NCBI GenBank assembly: GCA_937930535.1
Contig: CALGKJ010000230.1
Location: forward strand, 1 to 38,485
Length of the DNA: 38,485 bases
Direction: 5' to 3'
DNA from: an uncultured Clostridia bacterium
GTDB lineage: Bacteria > Bacillota > Clostridia > Lutisporales > Lutisporaceae
The position numbers and the translations under genes were made by a program. The notes under the pieces are model-generated. The model saw only the letters and a program-made list of their open reading frames with translations, was not told the origin of the DNA and searched no databases. How positions within the stretch are numbered: the first letter of the stretch is position 1; every line of letters starts with the position of its first letter. Of the stretch, positions 16,913 through 26,448 are shown in pieces.

Positions 16913-18412
16913 ATGAATACAGCCTTCTTAAAACCGATACATAAAATTATTGAGGAAAAGTCTGCAAAGCAGCGGGAGAAAGCAGCCATAAAGGTTGAAA
17001 ATCAAATAATTACATATGACAAGCTTAACAATTATGCTAACTATATTGCAGAAATGCTAATCAAAGCTGGTTGTGGTATTGATTCTATAGTTGGAATAGT
17101 TATGGGGCGCACAAAGGAACTGCCAATAGCAATATATGCCGTGCACAAGGCAGGATGTACTTATGCACCTATGGATTCAGGCTGTAGCAGAGAAACTATT
17201 GAAGCTATAATTGAAGACACTAAGGCTCATATAATTCTCACAACTAAGCATCTTAGGCATCTGATTCCATATTCATACACAGGAATGGTAATAGAACTTG
17301 ATGAGATTTTGGAAAGCAGTATGCATAATGTAAAGGAAATAAGTGCTGATACACCTATGGATACTATAGCATATATAATGCCAACTTCCGGCTCCACAGG
17401 GAGACCTAAAGGGGTAATGGTTAAAAATATTGGATTATCCAATTACTTGTACTGGGCCGCAGAATATTACTGCATGGGTGAAAAAGCTAATTTTCCCATC
17501 TATAGTTCAATATCCTTTGATCTTACTATTACGAGCATTTACCTGCCGCTTATAACTGGAGGCACAATATATCCTATGCATGAAAAAACAGTAATCGAAG
17601 CAGCTAACCATCAAGAAGTGAATTTTTTGAAATTGACTCCTGCTCATTTAAGCATACTTAAAAACTTAGATTGTTCCAACTCGAAAGTAAAAAAAATTAT
17701 CGTAGGTGGAGAAGGGTTGAAAACACAAATAGCGCTAAAAGCCTATGAACGCTTTGGTAGAGATATAATGATTTACAATGAATATGGACCTACAGAAACT
17801 ACAGTAGGTTCAATGATAAAGAAATTCTGCCCTGAAGAAAAATATCCTTCAGTATCTATAGGCAAGGCAATAAATAATACTGCTATATATTTGCTGGACA
17901 ACAATATGAAGCTTGTAAGCCGGGGAAGTATAGGAGAAATATTTATATCAGGAGATGGCGTGGCAAAAGGTTACCTTAATCGCAATGAGGAAACTGAGGA
18001 ATGTTTTCTGCCAAATCCTTTTATAACTGGACAATATATGTATAGGACAGGCGATTTAGGAAGAGTTCTTCAAAATGGTGATTTGGAATATATGGGAAGA
18101 ATACAAACTCCTGAAACAGGATTAGTCATAGATGGAATAGATATTAGAGTAGATTATATTGAGAATACAGCTTTATCCTATTCTGGTATAGAAGAAGCTG
18201 TTATAGTAGCAAAAAGGAATGATGAAAACAAGCCTTATCTTGCACTATATTATTTGTCCCAAACGCAAGTAGTGGAGGACGCACTTAGAATATTTTTAGA
18301 GACTAAGCTGCAAAAAACTATTATACCAAACGTAATAAAACGCTTGGATAGTATACCATTGAATTACAACGGAAAAGTATTTCGCCCTTCACTAAGGGCA
18401 ATTAAGGATTGA
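16913..18412 (+). CDS. Stand-alone adenylation (AMP-binding) enzyme
   Basis: 499 residues, the length of one adenylation domain with no carrier or condensation domain. Core motifs are readable: A3 TSGSTGRPKGVM, A5 YNEYGPTETTVGS, A7 YRTGDLGR and A10 NYNGKVF with its catalytic lysine. It most resembles NRPS A-domains. It would activate an amino or carboxylic acid as the acyl-AMP, but no phosphopantetheine carrier is encoded in the window, so the acyl acceptor is unknown: a remote carrier, an amine directly, or the PP-loop system. AAGGAG precedes the ATG. It closes the second block of the cluster, with 117 nt before the transporter genes. Confidence 0.87.
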   Translation: MNTAFLKPIHKIIEEKSAKQREKAAIKVENQIITYDKLNNYANYIAEMLIKAGCGIDSIVGIVMGRTKELPIAIYAVHKAGCTYAPMDSGCSRETIEAIIEDTKAHIILTTKHLRHLIPYSYTGMVIELDEILESSMHNVKEISADTPMDTIAYIMPTSGSTGRPKGVMVKNIGLSNYLYWAAEYYCMGEKANFPIYSSISFDLTITSIYLPLITGGTIYPMHEKTVIEAANHQEVNFLKLTPAHLSILKNLDCSNSKVKKIIVGGEGLKTQIALKAYERFGRDIMIYNEYGPTETTVGSMIKKFCPEEKYPSVSIGKAINNTAIYLLDNNMKLVSRGSIGEIFISGDGVAKGYLNRNEETEECFLPNPFITGQYMYRTGDLGRVLQNGDLEYMGRIQTPETGLVIDGIDIRVDYIENTALSYSGIEEAVIVAKRNDENKPYLALYYLSQTQVVEDALRIFLETKLQKTIIPNVIKRLDSIPLNYNGKVFRPSLRAIKD

Positions 18413-18529
18413 ATATTATGACTCATATCAATAAAGGCTGTTGAATAACTATTTAATGCATGAGTACGTTTTTATAAATGGCAATTAAAAAACTGTATGT
18501 CTTAAATATTATCAGGGAGAGTGGTTAAA

Positions 18530-19498
18530 ATGCAATATGCAGTAGAAATAGAAAATCTCACAAGACATTATGTTAGCGGAAAAGGCATATTTGATAAGAA
18601 ACGAGAAACGGTAACCGCTGTAAACAACGTTTCCTTCAATGTAAAAAAGGGAGAAGCTGTGGGACTTCTAGGACCGAATGGTGCAGGTAAGACAACACTG
18701 ATAAAAATGCTTACAACCATTCTTATTCCTAGCTCGGGCAAAGCTAATATCTTGGGAATGGATGTAGTTAAAGACGCTGGGAAAATCAGAAGAAGGATTA
18801 ATGTAGTATATGGCGGTGATAAGGGTTTATATACGAGACTGACGGCTAGAGACAATTTAAAATATTTTTGTAACTTATACCATGTACCAGAGAAACTTCA
18901 ACAGAGTAAGATTGAAGAGCTTCTTTCACTTGTGGGTTTAAATCATGCTGCTGATAGAAGGGTAGAAAACTTCTCAAGGGGCATGAGACAGAAACTACAT
19001 ATAGCCAGAGGCTTGATAAATGATCCTGAAATACTATTTCTGGATGAACCTACAATAGGAATGGATCCAGTATCTAGTTTAGCTATAAGGGGTTTAGTAA
19101 AGCGGCTGAATGAAAAAGGAATGACAATATTTTTGACAACTCATTATATGCAGGAAGCGGAAGAAATTTGTGATAGAGTTGCTTTCATAAATAAAGGTAG
19201 CATAATACTGCTTGATAATATTGAAAAAATCAAGATAAAGTACAGGAAAAGTTTTAATGTTGACCTTATAGTACCTTCTGAACATAAGGTTAAGGCGGAG
19301 TCTTTAAAAAATAAGTATAAAAATCTTAAAATTGATGATAGCAACGAGGACTTTATACTGCTTAATATAAATACTATTGATATTAGTGATACTTTAAAGG
19401 ATATTACATCTGTTTTCGACAATATTGAAATTACCGACCTGAATGTAAGAACCAGCTCCCTGGAGGATGCGTATATACAAATTGTACAAAACAGTTAA
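18530..19498 (+). CDS. ABC transporter ATP-binding protein
   Basis: 322 residues from the ATG at 18530, with GGGAGAG upstream; a GTG at 18521 overlaps that site. Walker A GPNGAGKTT, signature NFSRGMRQKLHIARG, Walker B ILFLDEPTIGMD and the H-loop TTHYMQEAEE are all present, plus the C-terminal extension of DrrA-type drug exporters. Two ABC-2 permeases follow, so this is probably the motor of an exporter for the cluster's product, and may give self-resistance. Confidence 0.92.
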   Translation: MQYAVEIENLTRHYVSGKGIFDKKRETVTAVNNVSFNVKKGEAVGLLGPNGAGKTTLIKMLTTILIPSSGKANILGMDVVKDAGKIRRRINVVYGGDKGLYTRLTARDNLKYFCNLYHVPEKLQQSKIEELLSLVGLNHAADRRVENFSRGMRQKLHIARGLINDPEILFLDEPTIGMDPVSSLAIRGLVKRLNEKGMTIFLTTHYMQEAEEICDRVAFINKGSIILLDNIEKIKIKYRKSFNVDLIVPSEHKVKAESLKNKYKNLKIDDSNEDFILLNINTIDISDTLKDITSVFDNIEITDLNVRTSSLEDAYIQIVQNS

Positions 19499-19521
19499 GA
19501 GAATTGCAGGTGAGGTGTGAA

Positions 19522-20310
19522 ATGAAAAAAATAATTCAAGAAATAAAAGCATCTATTATTCTGACAACAAAGGATTGTTTGTCGCATTCAGCCTTGTTGT
19601 TTGAAATATCTCTGGGAGCAATTATATATTCTATAGTCTCAATTTACTTATATAAGGATCAAAGCAGTACAAATTCGGTATTTTATATGCTTTTAGGGGC
19701 AGGTGCTATGGGAGTTTGGGAGAGTACATTACTAGGAGGGGCATGGACTCTAAGGGATGAAAAAGAGCAGGGACTTTTAGAATATTACTTATGTGCTCCT
19801 TCAAATATGCTATCTATAATTTTTGGCAAATGTTTTGTCTATACTATAATCGGGCTTATAGTAATACTAGAGATTTTTTTGATCATATACTTTAGTTTTG
19901 ATTTGTCAGCAATATACGTAAATTATTACAAGCTTATTGCAGCTTTTTTTCTATTATTATTTAGTTTTTCAATTACTGGATTTTTACTAAGCTTTGGATT
20001 TCTTTTGGCAAGGTCTTTTTTAAATATTTCTAATTTTCTTTCTGATAGCATAAAGCTTTTTTGTGGAGTATTATTTCCTATAACTGTGCTTCCATATGGA
20101 TTTAGAGCTTTATCAGTGATACTTCCCCCTACATGGGGGGTGGAAATTATGAGAACTACTTTAATAAATAGAAGTGAATCCTATATATCCTTTGGTGGAG
20201 CAGCACTTATGATTATTTTATTGACGTTCCTTTATCTTTGTATTGCACTAAGCCTTTATAAGGTTATTGAAACAAAGATAAGACAGAAAGGCGAATTATC
20301 AAAATTTTAG
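19522..20310 (+). CDS. ABC-2 type permease (first)
   Basis: 262 residues from the ATG at 19522 with GAGGTG upstream. About six hydrophobic segments are seen, including LFEISLGAIIYSIVSIYLY, FVYTIIGLIVILEIFLIIYF and ALMIILLTFLYLCIALSLY. The cytoplasmic EKEQGLLEYYLCAPS loop after the second segment is the coupling element typical of ABC-2 permeases. It would pair with the second permease as a heterodimer driven by the preceding ATPase, 23 nt upstream. Confidence 0.87.
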   Translation: MKKIIQEIKASIILTTKDCLSHSALLFEISLGAIIYSIVSIYLYKDQSSTNSVFYMLLGAGAMGVWESTLLGGAWTLRDEKEQGLLEYYLCAPSNMLSIIFGKCFVYTIIGLIVILEIFLIIYFSFDLSAIYVNYYKLIAAFFLLLFSFSITGFLLSFGFLLARSFLNISNFLSDSIKLFCGVLFPITVLPYGFRALSVILPPTWGVEIMRTTLINRSESYISFGGAALMIILLTFLYLCIALSLYKVIETKIRQKGELSKF

Positions 20311-20313
20311 TTA

Positions 20314-20367
20314 TATAGAAAGTGCTAAGTACCTGTGTTAGCTAATTACTGACGTATACTTTCTATA
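20314..20367 (+). repeat. Inverted repeat between the two permease genes
   Basis: TATAGAAAGT (20314-20323) is perfectly repeated in reverse complement at 20358-20367, with 34 nt between. No T tract follows, so it is a weak terminator at best. It could attenuate or stabilise the transcript between the two permease genes. Confidence 0.4.
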
Positions 20368-20474
20368 AAATATAAATAGTAAGCTTATATTTTTGAATGT
20401 AATCTATTTAGTATCATTTATATAGCTATTGCTTATTGCATAAAAAGTAAAATAATTTCATGAGAGGGTAAGTT

Positions 20475-21257
20475 ATGAAAGAATTTAAAAGATTTATTGA
20501 AAATGTTTTCTTAAGCTATAAATCAATATATGGATGGATGAGCCTTCGTACTTACATATTTATGGTAGTACTTATTCCTTTTTCACAGACAGCGCTGTTT
20601 TCATATCTGAATTATTTTATAAAAGGAGAAGCTGGTATGAAATACGCTGCCTTAGGAAATTCCTTATATACTATTTGTATATTTGTAGTCTTCTCTATGG
20701 GTGCTTCAATAACAAATGAAAGACGTCTAGGAACTCTGCAAACTATATTATTTGCACCCCAAAACAAATTTATTTTTTTTATTACAAAATCAGTTCTCCA
20801 CATAGTAGAAGGTATAGTAACGTGCTGTTTTAGTCTTTTGATCGGAACTATTTTATTCAAGCTTGATTATTCTGATGTAAATTGGTTTTACATGGCAGTG
20901 GTTATTTTTACAACAGCTTCCATGATGATAGGTGTAGGATTATTTGCAGCTGTTGCAGGTTTGTTATTTAGAAAGGCTACTCCTATCTTAAATGCAATAG
21001 TACTTTTATTATTCCTACTGTGCGGCATCAACTTTCCAACCAGTAAGCTGCCTGGGGTGTTGCAGCTAGTTTCAAATGCTATTCCTCTAACTTATGGTAT
21101 AAGGCTTTTGAGAGCAGTGTATAGCAAGGGTGAAATATTTACTATGGATTTCTTAAATTTGTGTTTGACAGGGATAATATTCTTTATAGTAAGCTATAGT
21201 GTTTTTAAAATATCCGAAGCCTATTCCCGCAAGAGAGGTACTTTAGATTACTACTAA
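20475..21257 (+). CDS. ABC-2 type permease (second)
   Basis: 260 residues, with GAGAGGG before the ATG. Six hydrophobic segments are seen, and the loop NERRLGTLQTILFAPQNK is the same coupling element as in the first permease. The late LPGVLQLVSNAIPLTYGIRLLRA is typical of the ABC-2 family. It is separated from the first permease by 164 nt holding an inverted repeat, so the two may be expressed unequally. It should form the other half of the exporter. Confidence 0.87.
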   Translation: MKEFKRFIENVFLSYKSIYGWMSLRTYIFMVVLIPFSQTALFSYLNYFIKGEAGMKYAALGNSLYTICIFVVFSMGASITNERRLGTLQTILFAPQNKFIFFITKSVLHIVEGIVTCCFSLLIGTILFKLDYSDVNWFYMAVVIFTTASMMIGVGLFAAVAGLLFRKATPILNAIVLLLFLLCGINFPTSKLPGVLQLVSNAIPLTYGIRLLRAVYSKGEIFTMDFLNLCLTGIIFFIVSYSVFKISEAYSRKRGTLDYY

Positions 21258-21314
21258 AAATTAAATATATAATAGCTTAAGTACAAATCATTAGAAGAAC
21301 GAGGAGGCTGTTTG

Positions 21315-22544
21315 ATGGGTAATAATACTATATTACTATTAAAGGCGGGATTTCATAGAGAGTTTGCCTTAAAAACCTTATTTAGAAAGGGATTTGAGGT
21401 TATTATTATTGATAGTCCTTTTTCGAGAGAGCTTGCGTATGCTGATTATCCCTATATTACATCGGATATTTCGAATCCACAGAAGTTGTTTGAATTAGCT
21501 GTAAGCATATACAAAACAAGAAACTATAGCGGTGTATTTACTACAACAGATAGCTGTATTATAACACTAGGAATGCTGAGTGATTATTTTGAGTTGAATT
21601 ATTTTAGTGAAAAAACAGCTCGAATGTTAGTAAATAAGCTTGAAGTAAGAAAATACTTAAAAGCAATAGGAGCTGATAATACTGCATTTTTCGAAATAAA
21701 TTCGTTAAGTGATTTAGAAAAACGCAGCGTTGCTTTATCATATCCCTTTATTCTTAAACCTACGGATAGGAGTGCGGGTAAGGGTGTAGTGGTTATCAGG
21801 AGTGAAGAGGAATTAAAGGAAGCATATGACTATGTGCGTGGTTTTTCCAAAAGCAGCCCTCTTATAGCCGAGGAATTTATTGATGGAGAAGAGTATTGCA
21901 TTGAGGCAATTGTTTGCAACGGAGTGTGCTATACACTAGATATTAGTAAAAAGAAAGTAACTAACAGCAGATATTGTATTGAGCTGACAGATATAACACC
22001 AGCACCATTATCCAATGAGTGGAAAGAGGCAATAGAAGCATATATTAAGGATACAGTATCTGAGCTTGAAATCAGCAATGGGATTTTGCATATAGAATTC
22101 AAGCTCAATGGAAGCGGGCAGCCGAGAATAATAGAGATAAATCCAAGACCAGCAGGGGGAAACCTTATAGAAGCCATTTATGATTTAAAAGGGCTTAATG
22201 TATACGATTATGCATTTGATTTGGCAATGAAGCGGGAAATCCATGTAAACAAGCTAAAAGGACAAATAAGTCAGCCCATAGAAAAATTCGCTCTATTTAA
22301 TTCCTTTATAAGTCCGACGGGTAGCGGAATTATTAGCAATATAAGAGGAATAGACAAAGCAGCTGGGAAATTTGAAAACGACCATGAGAAGCTTATACTT
22401 TTCTATGGAAAGGGCGATTATTTGCCTGCACCTGAGACTAATGGCGAGGCCAGAGGTTCTATTTATCTTTTAGACTCTGATTTTGATAATATTGTTAAAC
22501 GTTCAGAGGAAATAGAAAATTCTTTAGAGTATCAATTTGAATGA
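21315..22544 (+). CDS. ATP-grasp ligase
   Basis: 409 residues from the ATG at 21315 with GAGGAGG upstream. The N-terminal pre-ATP-grasp domain is followed by the ATP-binding lysines in FILKPTDRSAGKGVVV, the acidic EEFIDGEEYCIEAIV, and the metal-binding segment IEFKLNGSGQPRIIEINPRPAGG. This is the carboxylate-amine ligase type that includes the dipeptide ligase BacD and carbamoyl-phosphate-synthase-like enzymes. It would make an amide or peptide bond through an acyl phosphate, and so is the best candidate for the joining step of the pathway. Its stop is 14 nt before the next start. Confidence 0.87.
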   Translation: MGNNTILLLKAGFHREFALKTLFRKGFEVIIIDSPFSRELAYADYPYITSDISNPQKLFELAVSIYKTRNYSGVFTTTDSCIITLGMLSDYFELNYFSEKTARMLVNKLEVRKYLKAIGADNTAFFEINSLSDLEKRSVALSYPFILKPTDRSAGKGVVVIRSEEELKEAYDYVRGFSKSSPLIAEEFIDGEEYCIEAIVCNGVCYTLDISKKKVTNSRYCIELTDITPAPLSNEWKEAIEAYIKDTVSELEISNGILHIEFKLNGSGQPRIIEINPRPAGGNLIEAIYDLKGLNVYDYAFDLAMKREIHVNKLKGQISQPIEKFALFNSFISPTGSGIISNIRGIDKAAGKFENDHEKLILFYGKGDYLPAPETNGEARGSIYLLDSDFDNIVKRSEEIENSLEYQFE

Positions 22545-22558
22545 AAGGTTCTGAGAAT

Positions 22559-24823
22559 ATGATACAAGATTTAAAATTTGTAGCTATTGAGAACAATATG
22601 AATTTAAAATGTATGGTGAAAGAGCAGGGTTTTGATGGAGCAAAGATATACCCAATATATACAAGCAATATACCACAAATAAGACGAAAATTCCCAAATG
22701 TTCATTTAGAAACATATTTGGAGTGTAGTGAAGAAAAAGTTGAATTATCTGATATACAAGAAAAAATGGATAAACATAATATGTTAATTTGTAATTTAAA
22801 AGATTATGTATTTCTCTGTTTAAATGAGGATGAGAATATATCAGATATCTTATTTGTTACTTATTTATATGCAAGGCTTACTAATAAAAAGGTAAGAGCT
22901 TATCATAATAAAAAGCAGTTACAGGACATACTTTCAACAGAAAATATTAAAAGCATGATGCTTATTACTTCTATGGAAACCTTTGACTTTAAGGAATATT
23001 TTGATCTTTCCGAAAAACATGAAAAGGTGGCAAAAGGCTGCATTCTATATACTGATAAGTATTTCTTGAACTTTTATCTGGCAAAGCTTATACTGCATAG
23101 CACTGCCAGCGTCCATAGAACACATATAATGATAAACAGAATAAGCTCGCCAAAAGCAAGTATGGAAGAAAGAATAAATAGTGAGGAGCAATTCTGCTAT
23201 TTGCCAAAACCATATTGCACCTATGATAATTTGAAAAAAAGCATATTTTCAGAAAAGGCAGTTTTAGAATTTAATTACTTGTCTCACAGCAGAGAATGCG
23301 CTTTATTTTTTAATGATTTTTACTTGTGCGGTTTGCAAAGCTGTAAAGAATATATTAATACCAACACTGCACTGGACAAATATAAGCATTACCCATGCTG
23401 TTATTATGATGAAAAGGATTGCAATATAACTAATAGGTCAAAAATAAATGCAGAAATGCTTAATGCAGATATTATGTTCCTGAATGGCTGTAATCTTGGA
23501 GATTTGAACAGAAGCTTTGTTCCGCTAAATTATACAGTCGTAGCAAATCTCATAAATAATAATGCGGTATCAGTAATAACAAGCCCCACAATAAAGGTTG
23601 GAAACATAGCGGAAAACGTGCTTGCCTATAACCTCTTAAAATATGGTTATTCAGAGGGAGAAAAGCTTTACTATATTAACAAGTTTCTAGATTATAGTCA
23701 TATTGAAGATAAATGTTATTTTCTTATAGGAGATCCATGCCTTATAGGTTCAGGACATCAATATAGAAAACTTGGAGATATAAAAGTAAAAAAAGAGATA
23801 GTAGACAACAACTCTTATTATTTAGATATAGAAGCTGCTAAGGGTGAAACCCTAATAGAGATTAGTTTGGGAGAAGGCTGGGATAAACCATATATTAGCG
23901 GAATTGATTTTTATAATAGCAATGAGAGTATATCTATAGAGGATTTATACTATTGCATCGTAGAAGATATATACTCCGATAATAAAAGTCTTATGCTTTT
24001 TTCTAGCAAAAGTTTTGATTTTGAACGAGTAAGGATCACACTAACCTTTAGGGACTATTTTCAGGATAAAATTGAAAAAATCACTGAGTATATGAGAGAT
24101 ATTCCGTTCTATAAGGATAATTTTGTAATGAGTAATAATCTTAAAGGGAATATGGAAAACCTTCAAAATAGTATTAAAAATATATATCCCCTGTATAAGA
24201 CCTGTAGATTTGATTTACAGGCAATAGATAAGCTGAGCAAGCTGCTGATAAAAATAGAAAAAAAATTAAGTATGGTACTAGAGGATATATTCAAATCCAT
24301 AGCAGATTATACATTATTCAAACAGGATAATTACTACGAAAGAATCTGTGAAAAAAGAATTCCATTGCAAGCAAACAGGATATCTATTCAGTGCATGAAT
24401 TGTAAATGTAAGGAACATATATACCCATACAAGATACTTACAATTGAAAGGGAATATTTTAGATATAGCAGTAAATGTATGCATTGTGGATTAATCAGGG
24501 ATATACCTGATGATAAGCTTGTTTTTGAAAGCTATGGTAGTATGAAATTCGGTAGTGAGGGAACAGAATGTGAAATCACAAAAATAATAAACAAGCATGA
24601 GTGTAACGTACCTATTAATATTGCTTGTATATGTATTGATACCTCGGATATAGTTGTAGAACCAGCAATCGTAAAAACACTGTTAAAGCCGGGCGAGGAA
24701 TATACATTAAAAGTGAAGCTGACACCAAAGACAGGTCTGAAAAAACACTTTTATTTATTCTCCTTTTATGTTATGGCAGGCAGCAAATTTTATTACTACT
24801 CAAAAATGTTTGGTTATAAATAG
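22559..24823 (+). CDS. Large protein of unknown function, possible caspase-like fold
   Basis: 754 residues from the ATG at 22559, which has AAAGG upstream; an ATG at 22541, overlapping the previous stop as ATGA, would add six residues. I do not recognise it with confidence. Residues about 90-400 resemble a clan CD (CHAT/gingipain-like) peptidase: a histidine at 243 (YLSHSRECALFFND) and a cysteine at 311 (IMFLNGCNLGDL), followed by LIGDPCLIG. A coiled region follows, then a zinc ribbon (Cys612, Cys615, Cys640, Cys643) and a C-terminal beta-rich domain (about 665-754) that may be Ig-like. No signal peptide or membrane segment is seen. It may cleave or recognise a pathway product or protein. Confidence 0.6.
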   Translation: MIQDLKFVAIENNMNLKCMVKEQGFDGAKIYPIYTSNIPQIRRKFPNVHLETYLECSEEKVELSDIQEKMDKHNMLICNLKDYVFLCLNEDENISDILFVTYLYARLTNKKVRAYHNKKQLQDILSTENIKSMMLITSMETFDFKEYFDLSEKHEKVAKGCILYTDKYFLNFYLAKLILHSTASVHRTHIMINRISSPKASMEERINSEEQFCYLPKPYCTYDNLKKSIFSEKAVLEFNYLSHSRECALFFNDFYLCGLQSCKEYINTNTALDKYKHYPCCYYDEKDCNITNRSKINAEMLNADIMFLNGCNLGDLNRSFVPLNYTVVANLINNNAVSVITSPTIKVGNIAENVLAYNLLKYGYSEGEKLYYINKFLDYSHIEDKCYFLIGDPCLIGSGHQYRKLGDIKVKKEIVDNNSYYLDIEAAKGETLIEISLGEGWDKPYISGIDFYNSNESISIEDLYYCIVEDIYSDNKSLMLFSSKSFDFERVRITLTFRDYFQDKIEKITEYMRDIPFYKDNFVMSNNLKGNMENLQNSIKNIYPLYKTCRFDLQAIDKLSKLLIKIEKKLSMVLEDIFKSIADYTLFKQDNYYERICEKRIPLQANRISIQCMNCKCKEHIYPYKILTIEREYFRYSSKCMHCGLIRDIPDDKLVFESYGSMKFGSEGTECEITKIINKHECNVPINIACICIDTSDIVVEPAIVKTLLKPGEEYTLKVKLTPKTGLKKHFYLFSFYVMAGSKFYYYSKMFGYK

Positions 24824-24865
24824 TGGATTCCCATAAATACATATATGATAGTGAGGGCAAATATT

Positions 24866-25624
24866 ATGATAGTACTTTTTGATAACGATTTTAAAATAAA
24901 TAAATTTGAAGCTCTTAAAATAAAAGCAAAAGGATTTCTTGAGGAACAATTAAAAAAACAACATGGGGTTGCTACTAACTCTCTGGATAATTACCGAGGG
25001 TTTAAATCAAATACCGCTTCTTTAAATGAATTGCCGTATTATATATTAGGTTCTCACCAATATAAATATCTGCATTCAATAAATGTATCAAAGAATTGTG
25101 TAAGGCTTGCGGAAATAGAGGGCAATACTTCGGTGCAAGTAATGGAGCTTGTAGGATTATTGCATGATGTCTCCTATTTTGGATGTGAATACAAAAAACA
25201 TGGGACTAAATCTGGAAATATTACAGCAGAATTTTTGAGTAAGGAATCTGACTTGAGAGAGGATGATATTGCGAAAATATCCAGAATAGTAAGCTCACAC
25301 TACCCAGAGGATGATACTTTAGAATGCTATTGCTGCAAGGAGAATATTTCTCTTGAAGAAGTATTATTAGTAGAAGCTGATTTTCTTGAAAAGGTGAATT
25401 TAAAAAGCGGAATACAGGTTCTTTTGGAATGTGGAAATAGAAAATTTGATCTACAGACTTCATTAAAGCAGTTTGAAGCAAGAATAATAGAGAAGTCTAA
25501 TGAGTATATAGCATGTTCCAACAGAAAAGGATATTGCAGCTGCACAGATTCATTTTTCCAATTAGTAGAAGAACAGCTGGAATGTACTAAAAAGTTTATT
25601 GATGATTTAAGAATGTACCTATAA
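24866..25624 (+). CDS. HD-domain phosphohydrolase-like protein
   Basis: 252 residues from the ATG at 24866, which has GAGGG upstream; an ATG at 24845 is also in frame. The HD metal site is visible in order: the histidine in YKYLHSINVSKN, LLHDVSY, the histidine in KKHGTKSGN, SSHYPED, and the late aspartate in VEADFLEKV. A cysteine-rich segment (LECYCCKENI, GYCSCTD) is odd for the family. HD proteins hydrolyse phosphate esters, often of nucleotides, though some are oxygenases. It is the last gene of the collinear cluster; no terminator is visible before the Nudix gene that follows after 53 nt. Confidence 0.78.
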   Translation: MIVLFDNDFKINKFEALKIKAKGFLEEQLKKQHGVATNSLDNYRGFKSNTASLNELPYYILGSHQYKYLHSINVSKNCVRLAEIEGNTSVQVMELVGLLHDVSYFGCEYKKHGTKSGNITAEFLSKESDLREDDIAKISRIVSSHYPEDDTLECYCCKENISLEEVLLVEADFLEKVNLKSGIQVLLECGNRKFDLQTSLKQFEARIIEKSNEYIACSNRKGYCSCTDSFFQLVEEQLECTKKFIDDLRMYL

Positions 25625-25677
25625 GTGTCATTAGTTAAAAATAGATTAATAACCTTTAATATTTTTCGGAGGCAAAT

Positions 25678-26427
25678 ATGAAAGTAGAATTCCAAAACAT
25701 AGGACAAGTAAAAAACGAAAACCTAAAATACGCAGTAATCAGTGCTGTTCATGAGAAAAAGTGGGTATTTGTAAAACATAAGGAAAGAGATACTTGGGAG
25801 ATACCGGGAGGGCGCAGGGAAACTGATGAGGACATTAACGATACTGCCAAAAGGGAGCTTTTTGAGGAAACGAGAGCGAAAAATTTTCAAATAAAACCTA
25901 TATGTGATTATTGTGTTATAATTGACGATAAAAAATCCTATGGCAGACTATTTTATGCTGATATAAAGGATTTTGGTGATTTACCTGATTTAGAAATAGG
26001 AGAAGTAAAACTATTTGAAAAGCTGCCGGAAAAATTAACGTATCCTAGTATTCAACCGCTTCTGTATAGAAAAGCACTAACAGAAAAAATGATTACAGAA
26101 TACTTAGGTAGAGAAGTTAAGGCAACTATGGATAGACCGTTAGGCTCTAAGCACCCTCAGCATAATTTTATATACCCCATCAACTATGGATACATTCCAG
26201 ATACAGTTTCTGGGGATGGAGAAGCTATAGATGCCTATATTATCGGAGAATTTGAACCATTAAAGTTTTACACAGGATATGTTGTTGCAATAATAAATAG
26301 AAGAAATGACGATGAAGATAAACTGGTGGTTTGTAAAAGTTTGGATTTATATAATAGAGATCAGATAAGAGCTTTAACTGAGTTTCAAGAGCGTTTTTTT
26401 GAATCTGATATTATTAGTGCATACTAA
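25678..26427 (+). CDS. Nudix hydrolase fused to inorganic-pyrophosphatase-like domain
   Basis: 249 residues, with CGGAGG before the ATG. Residues 1-138 are a close paralog of the Nudix domain encoded at 3144. Its box reads GGRRETDEDINDTAKRELFEETRA: the catalytic glutamates remain, but the final glycine is arginine. Residues about 139-249 resemble a family I inorganic pyrophosphatase: the block around HNFIYPINYGYIPDT, then GDGEAIDAYIIGEF in place of DGDPLDV. Both domains act on diphosphates, so the enzyme may couple nucleotide cleavage to pyrophosphate removal (inference). A decayed GNAT relic directly downstream shows that the ancestor was a Nudix-GNAT fusion. Confidence 0.82.
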   Translation: MKVEFQNIGQVKNENLKYAVISAVHEKKWVFVKHKERDTWEIPGGRRETDEDINDTAKRELFEETRAKNFQIKPICDYCVIIDDKKSYGRLFYADIKDFGDLPDLEIGEVKLFEKLPEKLTYPSIQPLLYRKALTEKMITEYLGREVKATMDRPLGSKHPQHNFIYPINYGYIPDTVSGDGEAIDAYIIGEFEPLKFYTGYVVAIINRRNDDEDKLVVCKSLDLYNRDQIRALTEFQERFFESDIISAY

Positions 26428-26448
26428 CAGGTAGTATCGAACCTCTAA

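Noticed and set aside
18413-18529. Terminator between the adenylation enzyme and the exporter (ACTCAT/ATGAGT then TTTTT)
   Set aside because: The stem is only 6 bp with a loop of nearly 40 nt, too weak to claim.
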